Source: Nonomuraea dietziae (GTDB lineage Bacteria > Actinomycetota > Actinomycetes > Streptosporangiales > Streptosporangiaceae). Taken from it: a DNA stretch of 64,000 nucleotides. The notes under the pieces were generated by a model that was given only the letters and a program-made list of their open reading frames with translations, did not search any database and was not told the origin of the DNA. Shown here one piece after another: positions 26,496 to 38,304 of the stretch. Both the position numbers and the translations under genes were made by a program. Location of the stretch: positions 3,906,001-3,970,000 of the forward strand of contig NZ_JACIBV010000001.1 of NCBI RefSeq assembly GCF_014195505.1, read 5' to 3'. Positions within the stretch are counted from its first letter, which is position 1. Each line of letters begins with the position of its first letter.

Positions 26496-28207
26496 TTTAT
26501 CTCGGACCGGTAGATCGCGAGGGTCTGACCGGGCAGTCGCACCCAGTCCCTACCTGCGGTAACACCGTCATCAGAGGCCAGCAGAACGGCCCCCAACGGA
26601 ACGGTCAACGTCACAGAATCCGGACAAAAATTTACCATCACGGTAAGTGACGACCGATGTACCATCAGCCATCTCGACGTCTCGTCGAACTCGACCCGCA
26701 CCCGGTCGAGACGGGGATCGGTGAGCTCGGGCATGGCCTTGCGCAGCGCGATCAGATCGCGGTACCAGCACAGCAGCGACCAGTGCTCCTCGTCCTTGAG
26801 CTCGCTCCATTCGAGCTTGGCGCGCAGGAAGGTGTCCTCGGCCGAGGGGTCGGGCGCGATCCAGTCGTAGCCGAAGCCCTCGAACTCGCGGGCCCTGCGC
26901 TCGGCCTCCCCCTCGCGCAGCGCCGGCTCGACGTGGTCGGTGAAGAACGGGAACGGCGTGCGCGCGCCCCACTCCTCGCCCATGAACAGCATGGGCGTGA
27001 ACGGCGAGGTCAGCAGGAGCCCCGCGCCCAGCTTCAGCGCGGTCAGCGGCAGTCTGTCGCCCGCGGGCCTGTTGCCGACCTGGTCGTGGTTCTGCAGGCA
27101 GCACACCAGGCGGTAGCCGGGAACGCCGCGGGCGGGGGCCCCGTGCGAGCGCCCGCGGAAGCTGGAGTAGCCTCCGTCGTGGACGAAGCCGTGGGTCAGC
27201 GCCTTGGCCAGCGCCTCCATCGAGGCGAAGTCGGCGTAGTAGCCGTGCCGCTCCCCCGACACGGCCGTGTGGAGCGCGTGGTGCACGTCGTCGTTCCACT
27301 GCGCGGTCATGCCGAGGCCCCCCGCCTCCAGCGGGGTGATCATGCGGGGGTCGTTGAGGTCCGACTCGGCGATCAGCGTCAGCGGGCGGCCCACCGAGCA
27401 GGCCAGCGCGTCCACCTCGGCTGCCAGCTCGGCCAGCAGGTGGACGGCGCGGCGGTCGTGCAGGGCGTGGACGGCGTCGAGCCGCAGCCCGTCGATGTGG
27501 TAGTCGCGCAGCCACTGCACGGCGTTGTCGATGAAATAGCGCCTGACCTCGTCGGAGTCGGGCCCGTCGAGGTTCACCGCCTCGCCCCAGAAGCTGCCCG
27601 CGTAGCCCGCGAAGTACGGGCCGAAGGGGTGCAGGAAGTTACCCGAAGGGCCGAGGTGGTTGTAGACGACGTCGAGGATGACGCCCAGGCCCGCCCTGTG
27701 GCAGCCGTCGACCAGCTCCTTGAGCCCGTCAGGCCCGCCGTAGGTCTCGTTGACCGCGTAGAGGTCGACGCCGTCGTAGCCCCAGTTGCGCCCGCCGGGC
27801 ACCGGCGCGACCGGCATGAGCTCCACGAAGTCGACGCCGAGCTCCACCAGGTGGTCGAGCCTGTCCAGCGCAGCGGTGAAGGTGCCCTCCGCCGTGAAAG
27901 CGCCCACGTGCAGCTCGTAGATGATCGAGCCGCGCAGGTCGCGCCCCTTCCACTCGTGGTCGCTCCAGGTGAAGCGGGCGTGGTCGTAGACGCGGCTGGG
28001 CCCGAAGATGCCCTCGGGCTGCCTGCGGGAGCGGGGGTCGGGATACGGGCCCTCCCCGTCGACGAAGTAGCGGTAGTCGGTGCCGTGCCCGGCCTCGGGC
28101 GCTTCGACCGACCACCAGCCGTTGTCCCTGCGTCGCAGTGGCCGCCGGCTGTCCGGCAGCGAGAGCTCGATGGAGGTCGCTCGGGGCGCCCAGACCTCAA
28201 AGATCAT
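26489..28207 (-). CDS. treZ: Malto-oligosyltrehalose trehalohydrolase
   Basis: A 572-residue GH13 enzyme that cuts maltooligosyl-trehalose to release trehalose, last step of the TreY-TreZ route. The N-terminal immunoglobulin-like module (FEVWAPRATSIELSLPD) is followed by the barrel with the four GH13 regions: DVVYNHLG, GLRLDAVHAL (nucleophile Asp), LIAESDLNDP (acid Glu) and LQNHDQVGNR (stabilising Asp). Length matches characterised TreZ. The ATG overlaps the treY end by 11 bases. It is the third gene of glgX-treY-treZ on the minus strand. Confidence 0.97.
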   Translation of the reverse strand: MIFEVWAPRATSIELSLPDSRRPLRRRDNGWWSVEAPEAGHGTDYRYFVDGEGPYPDPRSRRQPEGIFGPSRVYDHARFTWSDHEWKGRDLRGSIIYELHVGAFTAEGTFTAALDRLDHLVELGVDFVELMPVAPVPGGRNWGYDGVDLYAVNETYGGPDGLKELVDGCHRAGLGVILDVVYNHLGPSGNFLHPFGPYFAGYAGSFWGEAVNLDGPDSDEVRRYFIDNAVQWLRDYHIDGLRLDAVHALHDRRAVHLLAELAAEVDALACSVGRPLTLIAESDLNDPRMITPLEAGGLGMTAQWNDDVHHALHTAVSGERHGYYADFASMEALAKALTHGFVHDGGYSSFRGRSHGAPARGVPGYRLVCCLQNHDQVGNRPAGDRLPLTALKLGAGLLLTSPFTPMLFMGEEWGARTPFPFFTDHVEPALREGEAERRAREFEGFGYDWIAPDPSAEDTFLRAKLEWSELKDEEHWSLLCWYRDLIALRKAMPELTDPRLDRVRVEFDETSRWLMVHRSSLTVMVNFCPDSVTLTVPLGAVLLASDDGVTAGRDWVRLPGQTLAIYRSEINP

Positions 28208-30257
28208 GTCTCTCCAGGAGTGCGACGGGGTGGCGGCTGAGCAGGTGTGCCAGGGGGGTGCGGCCGCTGTACAGGCCTCCGGTGAGCAGGTCGCGCCAGC
28301 TGCCGTGCGGCAGGGTGAGCGAGGTGGCGCCCCAGCCGCCGCGGGCCGCCAGCCGTACGGGCAGGCGGGTCGCCACGGCGACCGCGCGCCCCCTGCCGAA
28401 GGCGATCGCGTGCTCGGCGGCCTCCCCCTCGGCGGCCATCGGCTCGTACGGCGCGTCGGGTCCCAGCCTGCGCCTGAGCCTGAGCGCCTGGGTCGTGACC
28501 TGGAGCTTGGCCTCGTCCCACGCCGAGTTCGGGGCGCAGGGGAAGGAGACGGGCCGCCGGTTGTCGGGGTCGACCAGCGAGAAGTCCGTCCGCTCGTTGC
28601 CCTGGTAGACGTCGGGCACGCCCGGCATCATGAGCTGGACCAGCTTCTGACCGAGCGAGTTGACGACGGCGTGGCGGTCGACGAGGGCGGTGAAGTCGCC
28701 GATCGGCAGCTCGACGGCCTTGGCGGCGAAGGCGCGCAGGCCCTCCTCGTAGGCGTGGTCCTGGGCGATCCACGAGGTGGCCGTCTTGGCCTCGCGCGCG
28801 GCCTTGAGCAGGTAGTCGGTGAAGCGCTCGGCGGAGATCGGCCACGCGGCCATGAGCGTCTGCCAGGCCAGGTAGTCGAGGTGCGGGTCGAAGGACACCT
28901 GCTGCGACCAGCCGCGCACCGCCTCGGCCCACTCGCCGGGCAGCTCCGACAGCACCTGGAGGCGGGCGCGCACGTCCTCCGAGCGCTTGGTGTCGTGGGT
29001 GGACAGCGTGGTCATCGTGAAGGGCCGCATCCCGGCGCAGAAGTCGTGGAAGTCCTCCACGGACACGCCGAAGCGGTCGGGCTCGCCGCCCACCTCGTTC
29101 AGGCAGGCCAGGGGGTACCAGCGGTAGAGCGCGGTGTCCTCCACGCCCTTGGCCATCACCGGGCCGCAGGTCTGCTGGAAGCGGACGACCGCCTCGGGCG
29201 AGCCGGAAAGGACGGCCCGCGCGGTCTCGGGGTTCGGCGCGGCCGACTCCACGATCCGGCGCGCCACGGGATCCACCGGCTCGCCCGGCGTGACGTAGGC
29301 CCGGTAGACCGGCATCTCCACCAGCAGGTCGACGAGGTCCTGGACGGAGGCGCCCGCGACGCGGGCCAGGCGCTCGACCTCGGAGCGGAAGAACAGGTCG
29401 ATGACGTCGCGCTTGGACCTGGCCATCACGGCGTGGTAGTCGGCGTCCTGCCCCGTCATCGTGGTGAACAGCTCCACCAGCGGCTGCCTGCCCTCCGGGT
29501 CGACGAACAGCCCGTTGACCCTGTTGAGCACGTCGTAACCGGTGGTGCCGTCGCAGGCCCAGTCGTCAGGCAGCCGCTCGTCGCCGATGAGGATCTTCTC
29601 CACCACCGTCCAGACGCCGCCGCTCCTGTCCCTGAGCATGTCGAGGTAGCGGCGGGGGTCGGCCAGGCCGTCGGGATGGTCGATCCGCAACCCCTCGACC
29701 AGGCCCTCGTCCAGCAGCCAGAAGATGACCTCGTGCGTGGCGAAGAACACCGCCGGGTCCTCCACCCGCAGCCCGATCAGCGACGAGACGTCGAAGAAGC
29801 GCCGGTAGCCGGGGCCCTCCCGCCAGTCGACCACGGTGTAGTGCTCCGACTGCGGCAGGTCGTCGGCGAAGCGGTGGACGATCACCTTGCCCTCGCGCCA
29901 CTCGATGTCGAACCAGTCCGCGTACGGCGAGGCCGCGCCCTGCTCGAGCACGGACAGGAACTGCGCGTTGGCGGTGTTCATGTGGTTGGGCACGATGTCC
30001 ACCACGACGGCCAGATCGTGCGCGGCCAACACCCCTGCCATCTCGCGGAAGCCCTGGGCGCCGCCGAACTCCTGCCTGATCCTGGAGTGGTCGACGACGT
30101 CGTAGCCGTGCAGCGAGCCGGGCACCGCCTGCAGCACGGGCGAGAGGTAGACGTGGCTGACACCGAGGTCGCGAAGGTAGGGGGCGATCTTCGCCACCTC
30201 GGCGAAGCCGAAGTCGGGCGTCAGCTGGACCCGGTAGGTCGAGACGGGCCTAGACAC
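28197..30257 (-). CDS. treY: Malto-oligosyltrehalose synthase
   Basis: A 686-residue GH13 enzyme that turns the reducing-end alpha-1,4 bond of maltooligosaccharides into the alpha,alpha-1,1 bond of trehalose. The opening STYRVQLTPDFGFAEVA and the motifs VVVDIVPNHM, GLRIDHPDGLADP (nucleophile Asp) and WTVVEKIL (acid Glu) are diagnostic of TreY, as is STHDTKRSEDVRARL. At 686 residues it is on the short side of the family (about 700-800). The GTG start overlaps the glgX stop by 8 bases, so glgX, treY and treZ are translationally coupled. Confidence 0.97.
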   Translation of the reverse strand: MSRPVSTYRVQLTPDFGFAEVAKIAPYLRDLGVSHVYLSPVLQAVPGSLHGYDVVDHSRIRQEFGGAQGFREMAGVLAAHDLAVVVDIVPNHMNTANAQFLSVLEQGAASPYADWFDIEWREGKVIVHRFADDLPQSEHYTVVDWREGPGYRRFFDVSSLIGLRVEDPAVFFATHEVIFWLLDEGLVEGLRIDHPDGLADPRRYLDMLRDRSGGVWTVVEKILIGDERLPDDWACDGTTGYDVLNRVNGLFVDPEGRQPLVELFTTMTGQDADYHAVMARSKRDVIDLFFRSEVERLARVAGASVQDLVDLLVEMPVYRAYVTPGEPVDPVARRIVESAAPNPETARAVLSGSPEAVVRFQQTCGPVMAKGVEDTALYRWYPLACLNEVGGEPDRFGVSVEDFHDFCAGMRPFTMTTLSTHDTKRSEDVRARLQVLSELPGEWAEAVRGWSQQVSFDPHLDYLAWQTLMAAWPISAERFTDYLLKAAREAKTATSWIAQDHAYEEGLRAFAAKAVELPIGDFTALVDRHAVVNSLGQKLVQLMMPGVPDVYQGNERTDFSLVDPDNRRPVSFPCAPNSAWDEAKLQVTTQALRLRRRLGPDAPYEPMAAEGEAAEHAIAFGRGRAVAVATRLPVRLAARGGWGATSLTLPHGSWRDLLTGGLYSGRTPLAHLLSRHPVALLERHDL

Positions 30258-32280
30258 CGCGCAACACCCGCATCGAGCGTCCCGGCACCTGCAGGTCGTC
30301 CCCCGCTCTCAGGATCCTGCTGTCCAACATGATCGGCATCGCGGTGTCGATCTCGGTCAGCCACATCTCGCCGTAGTCCTTCGGGATCGTGAACTCGATG
30401 ATGTCGTGGTGGGCGTTGAGCAGCACGAGAAAGGAGTCATCGACGATGGGCCTGCCCCTTCTGTCTGGTTCGGTGATCGCCTTCCCGTTGAGGAAGATCG
30501 TCAGCGACCTGGCGTAGCCGACGTTCCAGTCGGCGTCGGTCATCACCTCTCCCGACGGGGTCAGCCAGGCCATGTCGTAGGAGAAGCGCCTGCGCCTGAA
30601 CACCGGGTGCTCGCGGCGCAGCTTGGCCAGGCGCTGGGTGAACTCCAGCAGCAGCCAGTTGTGCCGCACGTCCGACCAGTCGACCCAGGTGACCTCGTTG
30701 TCCTGGCAGTACCCGTTGTTGTTGCCCTTCTGGGTACGGCCGATCTCGTCGCCGTGGGAGAGCATCGGCACGCCCTGCGACAGGAAGAGCGTGGTCAGGA
30801 AGTTGCGCTTCTGCTGCTCGCGCAGCGCCTCGGTGCCGGCGTCCCATGAGCGGTTGTCGTCGGTGCCGTCCCTGTTGTCCTCGCCGTTGGCCTCGTTGTG
30901 CTTCTCGTTGTAGGAGACCAGGTCGTGCAGGGTGAAACCGTCGTGGCAGGTGACGAAGTTGATGGAGGCGGCGGGGCGGCGGCTGTCGTTCTGGTAGAGG
31001 TCGCCCGAGCCGGTGAAGCGCGAGCCGAACTCGGGCAGCGTGGCGGGCTGGCCCCGCCACAGGTCCCTGATCGTGTCGCGGTACTTGCCGTTCCACTCGG
31101 TCCACCTGGCGGGGAAGTTGCCCACCTGGTAGCCGCCGGGGCCGACGTCCCAGGGCTCGGCGATCAGCTTGACCTGCGAGAGCACGGGGTCCTGCTGCAC
31201 GAGGTCGAAGAAGGCCGAAAGCCGGTCCACGGCGTGCAGCTCGCGGGCGAGCGTGGCGGCCAGGTCGAAGCGGAAGCCGTCCACGTGCATCTCGGTGACC
31301 CAGTAGCGCAGTGAGTCCATGATCATCTGCAGGACCTGGGGCGAGCGCATGAACAGGCTGTTGCCGGTGCCTGTGGTGTCCATGTAATAGCGCGGGTCGC
31401 CGTCCACCAGGCGGTAGTAGGTGGCGTTGTCGATGCCCTTGAACCCGAGCGTCGGGCCCATGTGGTTGCCCTCGGCCGTGTGGTTGTAGACCACGTCGAG
31501 GATGACCTCGATGTTCGCCTCGTGCAGGCTCTTGACCATGGCCTTGAACTCCAGCACCTGGCCGCCGCGCTGCCCCTGGCTGGAGTAGCGGTTGTGCGGG
31601 GCGAAGAAGCCGCTGGTGTTGTAGCCCCAGTAGTTGCTCAGCCCCCGCTCCTCCAGGTGCTGGTCGGTGACGAACTGGTGGACCGGCATCAGCTCCAGCG
31701 CGGTCACGCCGAGCTTGGTGAGGTGGTCGATGATCTCGGGGTGGCCGAGCGCCGCGTAGGTGCCGCGGATCCGCTCGGGGATCTTCGGGTGCGCCATCGT
31801 CAGCCCGCGCACGTGCGCCTCGTAGATCACCGTCTCGTGGTACGGCGTGGCGGGCGGCCTGTCGTGGCCCCATCCGAAGAACGGGTTGATGACGATGGAG
31901 CGCTGGACGAAGGGGGCGGTGTCCTTCGGCTTCGGGCGGTCACGGTCGTACAGGGACTTGTCCCACGTGATGGCGCCCTCGATCGCCTTGGCGTACGGGT
32001 CGAGCAGAAGCTTGGCGGGGTTGCAGCGCTGTCCCCTGGCCGGGTCGAAGGGGCCGTGGACGCGGTAGCCGTACCGCTGGCCTGGGCCGACGCGCGGCAG
32101 GTAGCCGTGCCAGACGAACCCCTCCACCTCGGTGAGCGGAACCCTGGTCTCGACCTGGTCGTCATCGAACAGACAGAGCTCGACCTTGTGTGCGACCTCG
32201 CTGAAGAGCGCGAAATTCGTGCCCGCGCCGTCGTAGGTCGCCCCAAGAGGGTAGGGGTCTCCCGGCCAGACTTCGATCAT
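30250..32280 (-). CDS. glgX: Glycogen debranching enzyme
   Basis: A 676-residue GH13 isoamylase-type enzyme (GlgX/TreX) that hydrolyses alpha-1,6 branches of glycogen to give linear chains for TreY. An N-terminal CBM48 module (PLGATYDGAGTNFALFSEVA) precedes the catalytic barrel with DVVYNHTAEGN, GFRFDLAATLA (nucleophile), KLIAEPWDVG (acid) and FVTCHDGFTLHDLVSYNEKH. First gene of the trehalose operon; promoter region 32281-32400 is not resolved. Together the three enzymes make trehalose from stored glycogen without ATP, typical of an osmotic or desiccation response. Confidence 0.97.
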   Translation of the reverse strand: MIEVWPGDPYPLGATYDGAGTNFALFSEVAHKVELCLFDDDQVETRVPLTEVEGFVWHGYLPRVGPGQRYGYRVHGPFDPARGQRCNPAKLLLDPYAKAIEGAITWDKSLYDRDRPKPKDTAPFVQRSIVINPFFGWGHDRPPATPYHETVIYEAHVRGLTMAHPKIPERIRGTYAALGHPEIIDHLTKLGVTALELMPVHQFVTDQHLEERGLSNYWGYNTSGFFAPHNRYSSQGQRGGQVLEFKAMVKSLHEANIEVILDVVYNHTAEGNHMGPTLGFKGIDNATYYRLVDGDPRYYMDTTGTGNSLFMRSPQVLQMIMDSLRYWVTEMHVDGFRFDLAATLARELHAVDRLSAFFDLVQQDPVLSQVKLIAEPWDVGPGGYQVGNFPARWTEWNGKYRDTIRDLWRGQPATLPEFGSRFTGSGDLYQNDSRRPAASINFVTCHDGFTLHDLVSYNEKHNEANGEDNRDGTDDNRSWDAGTEALREQQKRNFLTTLFLSQGVPMLSHGDEIGRTQKGNNNGYCQDNEVTWVDWSDVRHNWLLLEFTQRLAKLRREHPVFRRRRFSYDMAWLTPSGEVMTDADWNVGYARSLTIFLNGKAITEPDRRGRPIVDDSFLVLLNAHHDIIEFTIPKDYGEMWLTEIDTAMPIMLDSRILRAGDDLQVPGRSMRVLRGV

Positions 32281-32488
32281 CTAGGCTCCCTTGCGCTCTG
32301 GCCCCATGTTCACCCAGGAGGCAGCGGCTGCCTAGATGCCCAATTCTCGCCCCTGGATAACCCCGTACCGGTTACACACCACCTCCAGAGGCACGCGGTG
32401 TCCGTGACGCGGATGGGGCAGCACGACCACCTCGCTCGCCCAGCAGGCCGCCGCGATCACCTGGCGTCCGGCTTCCAACTGGTCGGGG

Positions 32489-32647
32489 ATGGTTCCGGCT
32501 CTGCACCGCACCCATGCACGCGCGCCGACGGCCGAGGAATGGGACGAGTTCGTCCTTAGCCCCGATGGCGCCGTTCTGCGCTTCTCCAGTCAGGAGTGGG
32601 AAAGCTTCGTCGAGGCCGTCACAAGGGGTCGATTCGACGGCATCTAG
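32489..32647 (+). CDS. DUF397-like microprotein
   Basis: A 52-codon reading frame from ATG 32489 to TAG 32647. Its second half, SPDGAVLRFSSQEWESFVEA followed by VTRGRFDGI, matches the C-terminal half of DUF397 proteins (D-x-x-P-V-L-x-F-x-x-x-W-x-x-F). The frame stays open upstream to 32408 (including WRPASNWSG, like the DUF397 start) but without a start codon, so the gene may be a truncated or decayed DUF397 copy. GGTCGGGG before the ATG is a weak, close ribosome site. DUF397 proteins often accompany XRE regulators in actinomycetes; none is adjacent here. Confidence 0.45.
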   Translation: MVPALHRTHARAPTAEEWDEFVLSPDGAVLRFSSQEWESFVEAVTRGRFDGI

Positions 32648-32683
32648 GTTTGCCGTCCGCTCCCCCGGCAATGTGCCAGCGCC

Positions 32684-33106
32684 ATGGGTGGATTCAAGCA
32701 GTTTCTCCTCAGGGGCAACATCGTCGAGTTAGCCGTCGCGGTGATCGTCGGGGCCACCTTCAGCGGGCTCGTCCAGGCGCTCGTCGCCGACCTCATCACG
32801 CCCCTCATCGGCGCGGTGACCGGCGGCAAGAACCCCGACTTCGCGCAGTACTCCTTCACGATCAACGGCAGCGAGTTCAAGTACGGCGACTTCCTCAACC
32901 ACCTGATCAGCTTCGTGATCATCGCGGCGGTCGTCTACTGGCTGGTCGTGACGCCGATGACCAAGCTGATCAGCCTCTTCGAGAGGGACAGGGCCGCCAC
33001 GACGAAGCAGTGTCCCGAGTGCCTCAGCGACATCCCGATCGAGGCCAGGAGGTGCGCCCACTGCACGGTGGAGCTGGTGCCGGAGGCCGAGAAGCCGCAG
33101 GTCTGA
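32684..33106 (+). CDS. mscL: Large-conductance mechanosensitive channel with zinc-ribbon tail
   Basis: A 140-residue MscL, a homopentameric pore that opens under membrane tension on osmotic downshock. The N-terminal helix and TM1 read GFKQFLLRGNIVELAVAVIV, the conserved glycine-rich gate and ADLITPLIGAV loop follow, and TM2 is LISFVIIAAVVYWLVVTP. After the usual end (about residue 100) there is CPECLSDIPIEARRCAHC, a four-cysteine zinc ribbon seen in many actinobacterial MscL proteins. The TGA abuts the stop of the convergent gene at 33107 with no gap. Confidence 0.97.
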   Translation: MGGFKQFLLRGNIVELAVAVIVGATFSGLVQALVADLITPLIGAVTGGKNPDFAQYSFTINGSEFKYGDFLNHLISFVIIAAVVYWLVVTPMTKLISLFERDRAATTKQCPECLSDIPIEARRCAHCTVELVPEAEKPQV

Positions 33107-34675
33107 TCAGCGCAGCACCGTGACGGCCGCGCCGTCGGCGTTCGTGGCCGTGTCGCCGTCGACCGTGACGCCCGCGCTGGCGGCGGAGACACGGTAGTGG
33201 CGGCCCGAGGGGGCGCTCCACCACACGCTGGCGGCGATGTCGGGGGCCAGGCGGCTGCAGTCCCATGTCCCGTGGGTGACGCCGGTGCGGGTGGCGGTGG
33301 TGCGCCCGCCCGAGGTGGCCAGCAGGACCGCCTGGACCGCGCCCGCTCCCGAGGGGTCGGTCAGCCTGACGCAGAACCACTGTCCGCGCGCGCCCTCGGG
33401 CAGCCGCACGGAGCGGAAGGCCCACGCCGAGGCCTCGCGCACCTCGCTGACCGGGCGGGGAAGGGCGCAGCCGAGCCGCCGCCACGCGCTCGCCAGCGAC
33501 CCCTCGCCCCGATAACTGACCCTCGCGGGCGCGAGCCGCCCCAGGTCGACCATCGTGTACGGCAGGCCGGGCGGCACCTCGGGCGCGCGCAGCCTGACCA
33601 GCGGACCGCGCCAGCATCCGTCCTCGCGCAGCACGGGAACCGGCCCGATCACCCCGTCGGCGATCGCCGACGTGCGCCATCCGCCGTCGAAGGGCGCCAT
33701 GGCGGCCTCGGTCACCCACGGCGGGAGCAGGTAGCGGCTGCCCCTGGGGGTGGCGGTGAGCTTCAGCGGGCTTGAGCCGCCGGGCTCGGGAAGGACCTCG
33801 AGCGTGGGCTTGCCCTTCGTCTCGAGATAGCGCGCCACCTGCGAGGACCGCCTGAGGAGAACGACGGCGGTGGCGCCGAGGCGCCCGGCGTAGAGGAGTT
33901 GAGGATGGCGGCGCCCCCACGCGCGCATCGCCCTGCCGATCAGCGCGCGGTCGGACAGGAGGTCGCCGCGCGGAGGCCAGGTGGCGAGGTCGAGTGAGGT
34001 CGTGGTGCGCCAGGCGCCGGGCGCGGCCGTCTCGGGGGTGGCGGCCGGTGCGGCGGCCGAGCTCGGACGGCCGGAACCCAGCCACGGCACGACGGCGACC
34101 ACCGCCACGGCGCAGAACACCAGAGCCGCCAGCAGCCTGCGCGGCGCCTCGACGTCGAGCCTGCCGTAGAGCCTGGCCAGGCAGGGATCGGCGGCGGGTC
34201 TGTGCAGGGTGGCCGTGGCGCCGAACCGCTCCTCCATCTCGGTCAGGGCCGCCAGGGCGCCCGCGGGGTCGGGCACCCCCGCGGCCGCCAGCACCTGGGC
34301 GACCTCCTCGGCCGCGCGTTCCTCCAGCCTGAGCAGCGCGTAGGCGGCGCGGGCGGGGGCCGGCACGGCCTCCAGCGCCCGGGTGAAGCCGATGTCGCCA
34401 CTACGGGTCACGGCGGGCACGACCTCCACGGCGGCCAGCAGGCCCGTCCACGGGCGCGGCCTCGCGCGCAGCGCCGAACGCAGCAGCAGGGCGCGCAGCC
34501 GTACGGGGTCCTCGTCCTGATGGCGGGAGAGCGCGGCCGCCGCCAGGCGGTGGGCGAGCACCACCCTGCGGTGCTCGCCCGTCCACGCCGGCAGCGTCAG
34601 GTAGGCGAGCCAGACCAGGTCGCGGTACGGCTTGGCGAGCGCCCGGCTGTCTCGGATCGACCCTCGCACCGGCAT
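33107..34675 (-). CDS. Membrane-anchored protein of unknown function with HTH-like N-terminal domain
   Basis: A 522-residue protein with no family I can name. Residues 1 to about 170 are cytoplasmic and Ala/Arg/Leu-rich; ALEAVPAPARAAYALLRLEERAAEEVAQVLAAAGV resembles, loosely, region 4 of ECF sigma factors. One clear membrane helix follows (LLAALVFCAVAVVAVVPWLG, near 180-200), then about 320 residues outside the cell, mostly beta-like, ending GVTVDGDTATNADGAAVTVL. This layout recalls transmembrane regulators or anti-sigma-like sensors, but that is inference. It is divergent from the gene at 34757 with 81 bases between. Confidence 0.75.
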   Translation of the reverse strand: MPVRGSIRDSRALAKPYRDLVWLAYLTLPAWTGEHRRVVLAHRLAAAALSRHQDEDPVRLRALLLRSALRARPRPWTGLLAAVEVVPAVTRSGDIGFTRALEAVPAPARAAYALLRLEERAAEEVAQVLAAAGVPDPAGALAALTEMEERFGATATLHRPAADPCLARLYGRLDVEAPRRLLAALVFCAVAVVAVVPWLGSGRPSSAAAPAATPETAAPGAWRTTTSLDLATWPPRGDLLSDRALIGRAMRAWGRRHPQLLYAGRLGATAVVLLRRSSQVARYLETKGKPTLEVLPEPGGSSPLKLTATPRGSRYLLPPWVTEAAMAPFDGGWRTSAIADGVIGPVPVLREDGCWRGPLVRLRAPEVPPGLPYTMVDLGRLAPARVSYRGEGSLASAWRRLGCALPRPVSEVREASAWAFRSVRLPEGARGQWFCVRLTDPSGAGAVQAVLLATSGGRTTATRTGVTHGTWDCSRLAPDIAASVWWSAPSGRHYRVSAASAGVTVDGDTATNADGAAVTVLR

Positions 34676-34756
34676 TCCTCACGATTGGTGACTGCTCAAG
34701 CACATATCGTAGCCATGGTGTCACTCGCGCGCCCGCCGCACGGCAAGATAGGGGGC

Positions 34757-35344
34757 ATGAGCATGGAGTTGATGGTCTGGCGCGAGAACGAACCGATCAC
34801 CAGGGAGCAGGCCGCGCAGACCTACAGCCTGGCCCAGGGCACGCCGCCGGCCGACACGGTGGTCCCCGAGGTGGCCGCGCTGGCCAAGGAGGTGCCCGGC
34901 CACGCCAGGCTCTTCCCCGAGCACGCGCTGATCGTCATGGAGCCCGACGACCTCGACGAGGTCTCCAACCGCGTCTTCGCCCTGGCCCGCCACTACGGCC
35001 TGGTCTGCTACGACCCGCAGCGCCACCTGGTGCACAACCTGGCCCCGCTCGGCGTCGACCCCGAGACCCAGCTTCACACCGGCGACGGCATGCTGGTGAC
35101 CAACCCCGACCTGGCGCTGGTGCACGACGTGCTCGGCACGCTGTCGCCGCAGAACCCCTTCGCCGTCCTGGTGACCTTCGGCCGTCACTTCATCCAGGTC
35201 TCGCCAGGCTACGAGCTGGAGTACAAGGAGGGCACGATCCGCCGCACGATGGTGCCCGCCCTCGAGGAGGTGCGCAGGGCCTTCCACGAGTACGCCATCG
35301 GCGAGCGGGGCTTCCTCGAGCGCTTCCACTGGAGCGCACGCTAG
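34757..35344 (+). CDS. Cytoplasmic protein of unknown function
   Basis: A 195-residue soluble protein. ATG 34757 follows GATAGGGGGC; a second ATG two codons on is also possible. Visible parts: MELMVWRENEPITREQA at the N-terminus, RVFALARHYGLVCYDPQ and LEYKEGTIRRTMVPALEEV. I do not recognise a catalytic motif. The long frame upstream of this start only shadows the divergent gene. The prolyl aminopeptidase gene starts 26 bases downstream in the same direction, so they may be co-transcribed. Confidence 0.8.
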   Translation: MSMELMVWRENEPITREQAAQTYSLAQGTPPADTVVPEVAALAKEVPGHARLFPEHALIVMEPDDLDEVSNRVFALARHYGLVCYDPQRHLVHNLAPLGVDPETQLHTGDGMLVTNPDLALVHDVLGTLSPQNPFAVLVTFGRHFIQVSPGYELEYKEGTIRRTMVPALEEVRRAFHEYAIGERGFLERFHWSAR

Positions 35345-35370
35345 GCGCGCCCACCCTGCATGATCGAGAG

Positions 35371-37764
<2,394 letters not shown>

Positions 37765-37850
37765 CTCGTGTCATGTCCAATCGGTGAAAGATCGATGAAC
37801 ATGAACCCTAGGGAAGAGCGATACCCACTGCGTCGCCCTTTCGGTCGACT

Positions 37851-37870
37851 GGCCGACCTTGACGTCGGCC
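37851..37870. terminator. Hairpin between two minus-strand genes
   Basis: GGCCGAC-CTTGAC-GTCGGCC, a perfect 7-bp stem with a 6-base loop, T-run on the plus side. It lies 31 bases past the stop of the gene at 37901-38269 and could end that transcript. Confidence 0.45.
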
Positions 37871-37900
37871 TTTCGGCCGGTTGCCCGACCTTGACGAAAG

Positions 37901-38269
37901 TCAGGAATGGGACAGGTGGCCGAGCACCTGCCGGTCGAGGTCGATGCGTTTCTGCAGCAGTTCGCCCTCGGTGATCAGCCCTCTGTCGAACGCGTCGAGC
38001 GTGGCGTCGCGTTCGGCCACGTAGTAGGCCGCCATGATCTCGCCGCGGAGCGGGGTGAACCCGCGCTCGACGCAGTCGCAGAAGACGTTCGCCTTGCCTT
38101 CGAGCAGTTCGGGCTCGACCGTGCAGGCCATCTCATGAGCCTTCATCCTGCGGACCGCCTCGCGCAGGGTGACGGGGCCGAAGGCGTCATTGAAACGGGT
38201 GTCCAGCGTGATCTTCGTCGTCCTCACCTTCTCCCTGGATCCCTCAACGTACAACCCCTGACGAATCAT
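37901..38269 (-). CDS. Small protein of unknown function
   Basis: A 122-residue protein from ATG 38269; GTG 38227 (MRTTKITLDTRF, 108 residues) is an equally good alternative since GGGAG precedes it. Later residues DAFGPVTLREAVRRMKAHEM and ATLDAFDRGLITEGELLQKR suggest a helical, soluble protein with a DxxxRGxITExEL segment. Two cysteines lie in VFCDCVERG. I know no family. It is divergent from the universal stress protein gene, whose start is 36 bases away, so promoters overlap. Confidence 0.7.
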   Translation of the reverse strand: MIRQGLYVEGSREKVRTTKITLDTRFNDAFGPVTLREAVRRMKAHEMACTVEPELLEGKANVFCDCVERGFTPLRGEIMAAYYVAERDATLDAFDRGLITEGELLQKRIDLDRQVLGHLSHS

Positions 38270-38304
38270 GAATATTCCCAGGTCAGATGGGGTAAGGGCG
38301 CAGC

